NCBI GenBank assembly: GCA_015061465.1
Contig: SUWN01000003.1
Span: 1-64,000 of the forward strand
DNA: 64,000 nt
From: Treponema bryantii
GTDB taxonomy: Bacteria > Spirochaetota > Spirochaetia > Treponematales > Treponemataceae
Reading direction: 5' to 3'
This document shows positions 8,279-17,142 of the stretch, piece by piece. The translations under genes were made by a program, and so were the position numbers. The notes below the pieces were generated by a model. It was not told the origin of the DNA. It ran no database searches and was given only the letters and a program-made list of their open reading frames with translations. Position 1 is the first letter of the stretch; each line of letters begins with the position of its first letter.

Positions 8279-10147
8279 CTATCTTCCAATTAACGCAATA
8301 TTTCCGCAGACGATGCCGTATTTATCAAAAACAAAGTCGTTGAGCATAATTGCGGCGTCTTCAAATGCGATTGCGTTGTTATTTCTGATGTATGCACTCA
8401 ATTCTGGAGTTGCTTCTCTTACAGAAAGTCGATTTGCCAAATGAACAAAATAAGAAGCAACGTTGCTCAAAGGTTGTTGCATAATATACGCCATAAATTC
8501 ATTTTGCATAAGATACAAATCATCTTGGCTATAACTTAAACCTGGTTGAGAATTAAAATAATCTGACAAAAATTGTAAAGATTTTGGCTCCATTGTAAAA
8601 TAAACTGCGGCAACATAATTACGGAATTCTTCGTCAGCAAAAAACAATGTGTGCCATCCTTCGTGAGCCAAAAATGTTGTTCTAAGCCACGCGGCAGATT
8701 CCTGACTCAACGAAACAATTCCGCCCTGCCCTGCTTTTACTTTTTGCCCGTCAGGAAGCAAGATTCCGTTGTATAACAAAATCAATTTTAAATCTTCTTC
8801 CTCTTTATTCAACGTAAAGTTCAAATCGTAAGCTTTATTAAAAAAGTTTGCTAAAGATTCTGGACTATAATCGTGAGCGTTGTATCCGTGTTTGCCTTCC
8901 AACTGATGATTTGTAAGAAGAGTTCCTCTGTAGCCCGCTTTTTCTACAAAATACGCTAGTCTTGTAAAAAATCTATCTTGCACGCCATAATCTTTTGTGT
9001 CAAAAAATAAAATATTTGGAAATCTATCCCACTGAAAAACTTCATAATCAGGATGACGCCAATTATCTTTTTTATATTTTAAAATTAATCCAGGTTCAAT
9101 TTTTATAGGATTCAAAACAACATCCTTACCAAAATCAGGAAGTTCTGGAGACGGAATTGCTTTTAGTAAAAATCGAGTGATACATTGTGGATTTTTAGAA
9201 ATTTCAACTTTTGTAAAAGGAGTTTTTAGCGCAGATGAAGGAATTGTTAATTCATCAGCATTTTTTACATTTTTTACACTGAGTTTTTCGCTTTCAAAAA
9301 CAATTTGCGAAGTTACAATTTGTTCCAAAGTTGATTGAAATTCTTCTTGCGAACTTAAACCAACAACAAATTGTGGCATTAATTGATTTTTAGAATTTTC
9401 TACAGAAAAAACAAAAGGAGCGCCTGAAAAATCTACACTTTGGCAAGAAAAATCAATAATTCCACCATTTGAAGCAAACGCCCACAAAGGAACTTCTGCC
9501 GATTTATCAAACCCAATCACACTTGGCAAAGTTGCAGCTGCCAAAATTTGACATTCTAAAGAAGAATAAACAAAAAATCCTACAGGAAGTTCTGCTTTCA
9601 TTCTTTCTTCAATTTTTGGTAACTTTGGAATTGCAAATGAAATATCAAAAGTTTGTTTTCCACTTTGAATTGCATCATAAAGATTGCATTTTACTAATTT
9701 ACGTTCTGAATCAACATATTCTTTCTTTTTAGATTCCAAATCGCTTTGATACAAAAATCCAACGTAGAGCGGAAAATCATTTTGAGAAAGAAGCATTTCA
9801 ACTTGTTTTTTACTTGGACGAACATTCAATCGAACAACAACAGACGCGTTTTGATTTTCTTGATAAATTTTTAAAATTTGGTCTTTTTGTTCATCAGAAA
9901 ATTTATAATTTGCATAGCCGCTTTTTTTTATTTTTCCGTTATGAGCCGCCCCGTTTAATGCGATTAATTTTTCAGTAGGATTTGGTTGTGCATATTCTAA
10001 ATTTATTGAAGCGACTTTTCTTCCTGAAGCAATCAAACAAACAAGAACCACATCTACAAGAATAAAAACAAATAGCGAAATTAATAAAATCTTTTGAACT
10101 TTTGTCAATTTTTTACAAAAATCTTTTATCTTGTTTATAAAATTCAT
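8279..10147 (-). CDS. membrane-anchored putative HExxH metalloprotease-like protein
   Basis: N-terminal TM segment; FLAHEGWHTLFFADEEF (HExxH) and downstream MQNEFMAY. Confidence 0.6.
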   Translation of the reverse strand: MNFINKIKDFCKKLTKVQKILLISLFVFILVDVVLVCLIASGRKVASINLEYAQPNPTEKLIALNGAAHNGKIKKSGYANYKFSDEQKDQILKIYQENQNASVVVRLNVRPSKKQVEMLLSQNDFPLYVGFLYQSDLESKKKEYVDSERKLVKCNLYDAIQSGKQTFDISFAIPKLPKIEERMKAELPVGFFVYSSLECQILAAATLPSVIGFDKSAEVPLWAFASNGGIIDFSCQSVDFSGAPFVFSVENSKNQLMPQFVVGLSSQEEFQSTLEQIVTSQIVFESEKLSVKNVKNADELTIPSSALKTPFTKVEISKNPQCITRFLLKAIPSPELPDFGKDVVLNPIKIEPGLILKYKKDNWRHPDYEVFQWDRFPNILFFDTKDYGVQDRFFTRLAYFVEKAGYRGTLLTNHQLEGKHGYNAHDYSPESLANFFNKAYDLNFTLNKEEEDLKLILLYNGILLPDGQKVKAGQGGIVSLSQESAAWLRTTFLAHEGWHTLFFADEEFRNYVAAVYFTMEPKSLQFLSDYFNSQPGLSYSQDDLYLMQNEFMAYIMQQPLSNVASYFVHLANRLSVREATPELSAYIRNNNAIAFEDAAIMLNDFVFDKYGIVCGNIALIGR

Positions 10148-10199
10148 TCAAATACCTCTGACAGTATATTATTTTATCAAAAATCAATATAATTACAAT

Positions 10200-10667
10200 A
10201 TGAAAGTAATCATTCCGCACCAAACTGAAGAATTAAAAATCATTCACGCTCAAAAACTCATTATTCAAAATTTGAATGTTTCTTCTCCGTTTTTGTACGC
10301 GCGTTCTCCATTGTGGATTGATTCATTTTTTGACGATGAATTGCCTTTAAAATCACAAATTAAACTTATAACAAAAATAACAATAAATCCGCCCAAAATT
10401 ACACAAAATCTTAAAAAAAACGAAAATCTTATTTATTGCGATGTTCAAATTCAGTTAAAAGATTCTGTTATCAATTCCAAACTTGAATTATGCAATTTGC
10501 TCCAAAATATAACAAATGATGATTTTTCTTCTATTAATAAGCAATTTTTGCAAGTCGATTTTTCAGATTTTCCATCCCACTTAAAAATTTTCAGACTTGG
10601 TGAACTTCAACATTTACAAAAAAATTCAATTGCAATTAGCGACTTTTGTTGGTGTAAACTACGTTGA
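10200..10667 (+). CDS. hypothetical protein
   Basis: Open frame with plausible ATG at 10200; the track's 10131 start is less likely. Confidence 0.55.
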   Translation: MKVIIPHQTEELKIIHAQKLIIQNLNVSSPFLYARSPLWIDSFFDDELPLKSQIKLITKITINPPKITQNLKKNENLIYCDVQIQLKDSVINSKLELCNLLQNITNDDFSSINKQFLQVDFSDFPSHLKIFRLGELQHLQKNSIAISDFCWCKLR

Positions 10668-10699
10668 TGTTATGTTTTTTTTTCTATATACTATAAGTT

Positions 10700-13267
10700 A
10701 TGGTTAAAATTAAGAAATCATTTATTGTGATTATCAGCCTTTTTGTTTTGTTTTCAGTTCTTTTAGGAATGGGAATTGGCTGGTGTCTTTCAGAAACAAA
10801 GAATATTATTAATTCAGAATATATTACAGAATTCAATACAGCGTTACCTACAAAACTTTTAGATATTAATGGTGAATTAATCACGGAATTTGCTTCGGAC
10901 GAAAAACGTGAAATCATCTCTTACCAAAAATTGCCACAACATCTAATCGACGCGCTCATCACCCGTGAAGACAGAATTTTCTTTTCTCACAACGGATTTA
11001 GTTTTAAAGCTGTGATGCGCGCAATCGTTGGTAAGCTTACAGGAAAATCCCTCGGTGGTGGTTCAACTTTAACACAACAAATTGCCGGAACTCTCTACTG
11101 CGACAGAACAGAAATGTCTATCAAACGTAAAATCAAAGAATTGTGGTGGGCAATTCAAATGGAACGTCGCTATTCTAAAAATGAAATTCTTGAATTATAT
11201 TTGAACAAGATTTATTTTGGTGGCGGAACTTACGGTGTAAACGCTGCTTCAAAATATTATTTTGGTCACGATGCAACTCATATTTCGCCAGCAGAATCTG
11301 CAATCCTTGTAATTCAACTTTCAAACCCAGCTTACTACAATCCGTTTGACCACACAAATAGAGCGATGGACAGACAGAAGAACGTTTTAACAGCAATGAT
11401 TGATTCAGGATTTATCACAAAAGAAGAAGCCGATACTTCATTTGATGATTTCTGGGCAAATTTTGACTACACAAGAACAAGTTCATCTGCATATATGTTG
11501 CGTGAAGATAAAGCACCTTGGTTTAGTGAATATGTGCGACGTGAATTAGGAAATATGATTTATGGTTCGGACGATATTTACACAAGTGGATTTACAGTAA
11601 ATACAACTCTTAATCTTGAACATCAACAATATGCTCAAGAAATTATGACAAAATATATTGAACAGGCAAACACAAAATATCAAAAAGAACAATCAAACCG
11701 CCAGAATGACGCATTTAGTAAATACGTTCCTCTTACAGAAATGCTTGCTCTTATGTTCAATATTCCGGGGTTAAAAGTAAGCGAACAACGTTCAGAATTT
11801 ATTGCAAATCAGACTTTCACAAACGAAATAAATCCTGTTTTGGATATTGTTTCTTTGATGTGTGGAATTGATTCATTAAAAATTGGTGTTGTAAATAAAG
11901 CAACTGCCGATTCCAAAAAAGCAGATAAACGAACAACAATCGAAGGAACAATGATTGCACTTGAAAACGACACTGGTTACATCGATGTTCTTGTTGGTGG
12001 TAGCAAGTTTGACAAAGAAAATGAATTTATCCGTGCGGTTCAAGCTAGGGTTCAGCCAGGTTCTACATTCAAACCTCTTTATTATTCAGCTGCAATCGAT
12101 TCTAAAAAATTTACACCAACTTCTCAAATTTCGGACACACCAGTTGTATTCAAAACAGCTGATGGAAAACCATATATTCCAACAAACTATTTGGGAGAAT
12201 GGATGGGAAGCGTTTCTTTGTATTATGCCCTCACTCGCTCTATGAACGTTCCTTCCTTAAATATTCTTGACGGAATTGGTTTTGACGCTGCAATTAATAG
12301 AGCCGTTGCTTTGTTAGGTATTCCAAGTGAAGAATTAGATTCACGTGGATTTGTTCCTGGTTATCCAATTGGTTTAGGTGTTTGTTCAGTTCGTCCAATA
12401 GAAATGGCACGTGCTTATGCGGTTTTTGCTAACGGTGGAAAAGAAGTAACTCCTATTGCAATCAGAACAGTAGAAGACAAAAACGGAAATATCAAATTTA
12501 ATCCAGAATTAGAAATTAGACAAAAACAACAAGCAAAAGGTGAAAAGATTCAAGTTATTTCTCCTCAAAATGCTTTTGTTATGACAAAACTTTTGGAACA
12601 AACTGTAAATGGAGGCGGAACTCTTTGGCGCCAAAAATGGAAGTTTGAATACAAAAACGATGAAGGCAAAAAATACGTAATGCCAGCGGCAGGAAAAACA
12701 GGTACAACACAAAACTGGGCTGATGCTTGGACTTGTGGTTTTACTCCATATTACACAGCAGCTTTGTGGTTTGGATTTGACAACGGCGGTCAATCTTTGG
12801 GTGTAAATTTAACAGGTGCAACACTTGCCGGTCACGCTTGGGGTGATTACTTTAGAAAAATACACGAAAATTTAATTCCAAAACCTTTCCCACAACCTTT
12901 GACTGGTGTAATTGAAGCGACAGTTTGTTCTACAAGTGGAATGATTCTTACAGATGCGTGTGGTGATCATAAAACAACACAATGGTTCATAGAAGGAACA
13001 CAACCAACAGAACTTTGTCCAACTCATTCAAATCAAACAGGTTCGATTATTGGAATTGCCCGTTTGGAAAAAGAAATGATAAAATCAGGATTGCGTTCTA
13101 CATTTGAATATGACACTACTCCGCTTACTTTAAATTTTGACTTTTTACAAGCTGGTTATATATTTGAAGAAGAAGAAAAAACTGATTTGGAAAGTATAGA
13201 AGAAGAACCTCAAACTTCTTTTGTAGACAACACAAAAGATTACGATTACAACTATTTAATGGAATAG
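10700..13267 (+). CDS. mrcA: penicillin-binding protein 1A (transglycosylase/transpeptidase)
   Basis: GT51 motifs EDRIFFSHNGF, GGGSTLTQQIAGTLY; transpeptidase STFKPL, SMNVPSL, KTGTT. Confidence 0.95.
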   Translation: MVKIKKSFIVIISLFVLFSVLLGMGIGWCLSETKNIINSEYITEFNTALPTKLLDINGELITEFASDEKREIISYQKLPQHLIDALITREDRIFFSHNGFSFKAVMRAIVGKLTGKSLGGGSTLTQQIAGTLYCDRTEMSIKRKIKELWWAIQMERRYSKNEILELYLNKIYFGGGTYGVNAASKYYFGHDATHISPAESAILVIQLSNPAYYNPFDHTNRAMDRQKNVLTAMIDSGFITKEEADTSFDDFWANFDYTRTSSSAYMLREDKAPWFSEYVRRELGNMIYGSDDIYTSGFTVNTTLNLEHQQYAQEIMTKYIEQANTKYQKEQSNRQNDAFSKYVPLTEMLALMFNIPGLKVSEQRSEFIANQTFTNEINPVLDIVSLMCGIDSLKIGVVNKATADSKKADKRTTIEGTMIALENDTGYIDVLVGGSKFDKENEFIRAVQARVQPGSTFKPLYYSAAIDSKKFTPTSQISDTPVVFKTADGKPYIPTNYLGEWMGSVSLYYALTRSMNVPSLNILDGIGFDAAINRAVALLGIPSEELDSRGFVPGYPIGLGVCSVRPIEMARAYAVFANGGKEVTPIAIRTVEDKNGNIKFNPELEIRQKQQAKGEKIQVISPQNAFVMTKLLEQTVNGGGTLWRQKWKFEYKNDEGKKYVMPAAGKTGTTQNWADAWTCGFTPYYTAALWFGFDNGGQSLGVNLTGATLAGHAWGDYFRKIHENLIPKPFPQPLTGVIEATVCSTSGMILTDACGDHKTTQWFIEGTQPTELCPTHSNQTGSIIGIARLEKEMIKSGLRSTFEYDTTPLTLNFDFLQAGYIFEEEEKTDLESIEEEPQTSFVDNTKDYDYNYLME

Positions 13268-13274
13268 AGGAAGA

Positions 13275-13682
13275 ATGTTAGTACCAATTAAAGATATAAA
13301 AATCAAACGCAGAGTAAGAAAAGATTTAGGCAACCTCGATGATTTAAAAGACAGTTTAAGATTGTACGGCTTGATGAATCCAATTACTTTGAACAGCAAA
13401 TATGAATTGATTGCTGGAGAAAGACGACTTCAAGCCGCAATTGCAATTGGTTGGACAAACATAAACGCAAATATAATCGACAATTTAAGTGAAGTTGAAC
13501 AATTAGAAATGGAACTTGAAGAAAACAATCAACGTAAAGAATTCACTGACCAAGAATTGTTAGAAGGTTACAAACGTTTAGAACGCTTAAGAAATCCATC
13601 TTTCTTTTACAAAATCTTTTTATTCTTCAAACGTCTTTGGGAAAAAATCAAAGAATTTTTTGAATCAAGAAGAAAGAAATAA
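13275..13682 (+). CDS. ParB N-terminal-domain protein without HTH
   Basis: VPIKDIKIKRRVRKDLGNLDDLKDSLRLYGLMNPITLN…LIAGERRLQAAIAIGW…VEQLEMELEENNQRKEFTDQE; ends with a basic/aromatic helix. Confidence 0.85.
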   Translation: MLVPIKDIKIKRRVRKDLGNLDDLKDSLRLYGLMNPITLNSKYELIAGERRLQAAIAIGWTNINANIIDNLSEVEQLEMELEENNQRKEFTDQELLEGYKRLERLRNPSFFYKIFLFFKRLWEKIKEFFESRRKK

Positions 13683-13745
13683 TCCTAGGATTAAATTAAA
13701 CAATTAAAAACAAAGAATTAATAAAAACAATTTAATATTGCTCCC

Positions 13746-13873
13746 GCATACGTAGGCTGGTTCAAAACCGCTCGATAACTCGCTACACGCTGCTTGTGGT
13801 ATAGAAACTATAGAACTAGCCACGCAGTGGCTGCCATAAGCAGAGTGTTTTTGACCAACCTCCGTTTGCTCGC
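13746..13873. repeat. multi-branched inverted-repeat element
   Basis: TGCTTGTGG 13791-13799 pairs CCATAAGCA 13834-13842; inner TATAG-AAA-CTATA 13800-13812 and AGCCAC-GCA-GTGGCT 13818-13832; outer imperfect stem. Confidence 0.65.
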
Positions 13874-14107
13874 GCAAAATCTATTTTTTTAATAAACTAT
13901 TTATAAATGTTCAATTTATCTAAACAGGCGGAATTATCTAAAAAACGAACGTTGGTATATGTAAAATTCATTTAAAAATTTCGGGCAAATTCGATAAAGT
14001 AAACATATAAAAAAATACGTCTGAAAAAGGCGGAGTGAATGTTCGTGCTTTGCGTAGCATTGAGCCCGATAAAACTGTTCGATATATTCACTCAAGCGAA
14101 GCGCGAG

Positions 14108-14153
14108 GGCTCTCGGCGGAGCATAAGTACGGTTATTCACGGGAGCCTTTTTT
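14108..14153 (+). terminator. Rho-independent terminator-like hairpin
   Basis: GGCTCTCG 14108-14115 pairs CGGGAGCC 14140-14147, followed by TTTTTT. Confidence 0.55.
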
Positions 14154-14188
14154 GCTCGATGTTTATTTGTTATATGTTTAATTTAATC

Positions 14189-15091
14189 CTACATTATTTC
14201 TACTTCCACACTTCCGCTTCCATTTTGTCCCAAAATTTCTGCAACTTTTTCCATTGCAATTTGACTTGATTCTGGAAGTTTCCACGGATAATTAATTACG
14301 AGCATAGAACTTCCATATAAACGTGGTGGATTGTTTTTAGATAGATTTTGTAAATCAACTTCCTGATGAGAATCTTTTGTATTTACGCACAAACTGATGT
14401 TGCAAATTTCAACGTTGGGAGAAATCTTTTTTATTTTAGAAACAATGTTGTTTTTCATATTTTGAATTACATTATCACGATGGGCTAAAAGTGGATACCA
14501 CAAAAGAAAGATTCCATTTGTCCATTTTTTATAAACCGATGTAATTGCTTTTTCAACATTTTGATAATCACTTAATTCTTCGTAGCTTGGATCAATTAAA
14601 ACAGCGCCCCGTTTTATTTGTGGAGGTGTAAGGGCGTTTAGCATTTCAAATCCATTTCTATAATGAACATTTATATTTTTGTTTTTTGCCGATTCCGATT
14701 TGTAAATATTTTGCTTCAAAAATTCATATTCAGTAGGATGAAGTTCCGACAAAACTAACGTGCTGTTTTCTTTTAATTTGTTGCATTCAATTTCTGGAGA
14801 CCCGGGATACAAGGATTTTTCAAGATATTTTTGAACTAAATCTAAATACGAATTTAATTCTAGTGGTAATTCGTCTTTTTTTTGTAAAAGCAACTGAATT
14901 CCACTTTGAGCTTCACCTGTTTTTAAAATGCGATTATCCAACAAATCATAAATTCCACTTCCAGAATGTGTATCAAAAAAAATATATGGTTTATCTTTTT
15001 TGTTTAATGAATCTAAAACGTAAGTCAAAACAAAATGTTTTAAAACATCAGCATGATTTCCTGCGTGAAAAGCGTGTTGGTAACTGAGCAT
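14189..15091 (-). CDS. rlmJ: 23S rRNA (adenine2030-N6)-methyltransferase
   Basis: MLSYQHAFHAGNHADVLKHFVL, FFDTHSGSGIYDL, GAVLIDPSYEE, LWYPL. Confidence 0.92.
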   Translation of the reverse strand: MLSYQHAFHAGNHADVLKHFVLTYVLDSLNKKDKPYIFFDTHSGSGIYDLLDNRILKTGEAQSGIQLLLQKKDELPLELNSYLDLVQKYLEKSLYPGSPEIECNKLKENSTLVLSELHPTEYEFLKQNIYKSESAKNKNINVHYRNGFEMLNALTPPQIKRGAVLIDPSYEELSDYQNVEKAITSVYKKWTNGIFLLWYPLLAHRDNVIQNMKNNIVSKIKKISPNVEICNISLCVNTKDSHQEVDLQNLSKNNPPRLYGSSMLVINYPWKLPESSQIAMEKVAEILGQNGSGSVEVEIM

Positions 15092-15093
15092 TT

Positions 15094-17043
15094 TTATTCA
15101 CCTTTTTCCAATTCTTCTATTTCTTTGAGCCAAACATTTGCGCTTGAATCTGTTGGCATTGTCCAACTTCCTCTTGGAGACAAACTTCCAAAACCAACGC
15201 TTATTCCATCAGGCATACAAGAACGTTTGAATTGTTGTGTAAAAAATCTTCTATAAAATATTTTGAGCCATTTGATTTTTTCTGCGCGTGAATATTTTAA
15301 ATCTGATTGTTCTGCAAGAAACAAAATTTTTGAAGGTGAAAATCCATATTTTAAAACATAATACAAATAAAAATCGTGCAATTCATAGGGACCTACAAGA
15401 TTTTCTGTTTTTTGAGAAATATTTCCTTCTTCTGGAGGTAGCAATTCCGGGCTCACTGGAGTTTCCAAAATATCGATTAAAACATCGCCCAAATCGTTTT
15501 TGTTATTTGATTTTGCATCTTGAGCAAACCAATTTACCAAATAGCGCATGAAGGTTTTTGGAATTCCTGCATTTACACCATACATTGACATATGGTCGCC
15601 ATTGTAAGTACACCAACCAAGTGCCAATTCAGATAAATCGCCAGTTCCAATTACAATTCCGTTTATTTTATTTGCAAAATCCATCAAAACTTGTGTTCGT
15701 TCTCTCGCCTGTGAATTTTCGTAAGTTACATCATGAACTTTTTCATCCTGGCCAATATCCTGAAAATGCATTTTTACACTTTGCGAAATATTGATTTCTT
15801 TAAGAGTTGTGCCACATTCATTTGCAAGTTTACACGCATTATTATAAGTTCTGTCCGTTGTTCCAAAACATGGCATTGTAATTGAATAAATGGATTTTCT
15901 AGGCAAATTGCACAAATCAAAAGCCATTGTTGTAATTAATAAAGCCAATGTTGAATCCAATCCGCCAGAAAGTCCAATCACTGCACTTTTGCAATTTGTA
16001 TGTTTTAATCTTTTTGCCAAAGCATTTGCCTGCATTTTTACAACTTGCAAACATCGTTCATTACATTCATCAATATTTTGCGGAATAAATGGAGAAGAAG
16101 GAATTTTTCTGTCCAATTGTGGATTTTTTTTGTTTGAAATATCAACTTGAATTTTTAAGAAGGAATCTTTATCTTCATTTTGAGGAAAATCTTCAAACTG
16201 ATTTTTTTGTCGCTCTAAAGCTAAAAGTCCCACATCAATATCCGAATAAAGAATTTGATTTTCGTATAGATTTGATTCTGCCAAAAGTTCGCCGTTTTCG
16301 TAAATTAATTTGGAAGAAGAAAAAACGACTTCTTGTGTAGATTCCGCATTTGACGCAGAAGAAAACAAATATGCACAACAACATTTTTTACTTTGTGTTT
16401 GAATCATATTTTTTCTAAAATTCTGTCTGTCAATTTTTTCTGCATCTGCGGCAAGATTCACAATGATATTTGCACCGTTTTTTACTTGCAAAACAGATGG
16501 CGCATTCATCATAAATAAATCTTGTCCAAGTTCACATCCAACTGCAAAATCGGAATTTGTTTTATCAGTAAAAATAATGTTATTTCCAAAAGGAACATTT
16601 TGGATTTTTTCATCGATTGAAATATAAATATTTTGATTTTTAGAAAATTTGCTAAATTGTCTTGCCTGATTAAAAACGTCGTAAGAAAGAATATTTGATT
16701 TAGGAATAAAAGCCAAGATTTCACCTTTGTATAAAGCACACGCACAATCATAAAGGCAATTATTTACACTTAAAGGCAATCCTACAAAAATAAGCGCGTT
16801 TACAGATTTTGTATTTTTTGCAATGTATAACAAAGATTGAATTGCTTGATTTTGTAAAGTTTTTTGAAAAAATAAATCACCACAAGAAAAACCTGTTATG
16901 CTTAATTCTGGAAAAACAATCAAAGAAGCGCCTTTTTTATTTGCGTTCTTTACATTTAAAATAATTTGTTCTGCATTGTAAAAACAATCAGCAACAACTA
17001 AATCTGGCGATACACAAGCCACTTTAAAAAAATCATAATTCAT
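15094..17043 (-). CDS. nadE: glutamine-dependent NAD+ synthetase
   Basis: Nitrilase domain (FPELSITGF) plus synthetase SGGLDSTLALLI, GTGDLSELALGWCTYNGDHMSMYGVNAGIPKT. Confidence 0.95.
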   Translation of the reverse strand: MNYDFFKVACVSPDLVVADCFYNAEQIILNVKNANKKGASLIVFPELSITGFSCGDLFFQKTLQNQAIQSLLYIAKNTKSVNALIFVGLPLSVNNCLYDCACALYKGEILAFIPKSNILSYDVFNQARQFSKFSKNQNIYISIDEKIQNVPFGNNIIFTDKTNSDFAVGCELGQDLFMMNAPSVLQVKNGANIIVNLAADAEKIDRQNFRKNMIQTQSKKCCCAYLFSSASNAESTQEVVFSSSKLIYENGELLAESNLYENQILYSDIDVGLLALERQKNQFEDFPQNEDKDSFLKIQVDISNKKNPQLDRKIPSSPFIPQNIDECNERCLQVVKMQANALAKRLKHTNCKSAVIGLSGGLDSTLALLITTMAFDLCNLPRKSIYSITMPCFGTTDRTYNNACKLANECGTTLKEINISQSVKMHFQDIGQDEKVHDVTYENSQARERTQVLMDFANKINGIVIGTGDLSELALGWCTYNGDHMSMYGVNAGIPKTFMRYLVNWFAQDAKSNNKNDLGDVLIDILETPVSPELLPPEEGNISQKTENLVGPYELHDFYLYYVLKYGFSPSKILFLAEQSDLKYSRAEKIKWLKIFYRRFFTQQFKRSCMPDGISVGFGSLSPRGSWTMPTDSSANVWLKEIEELEKGE

Positions 17044-17142
17044 ATTTTTATCATACTATAAAATAAATAAAGTTGCGATATAAATAAAACCGTTTTATAA
17101 TGATATAATATAAAACAATTTATTTTTATTTGAGAGCAAACA

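Noticed and set aside
12509-12793. Antisense ORF in PBP1A
   Set aside because: Lies entirely inside a well-supported gene; typical spurious ORF. Same applies to 11175..11396, 15288..16340 (+), 22791..23189 (+), 46068..46994 (+), 57700..58256 (+), 63657..63866 (+).
13934-14269. Short ORFs on both strands near 14 kb
   Set aside because: Overlap structured repeat DNA and rlmJ; no domain or RBS support.
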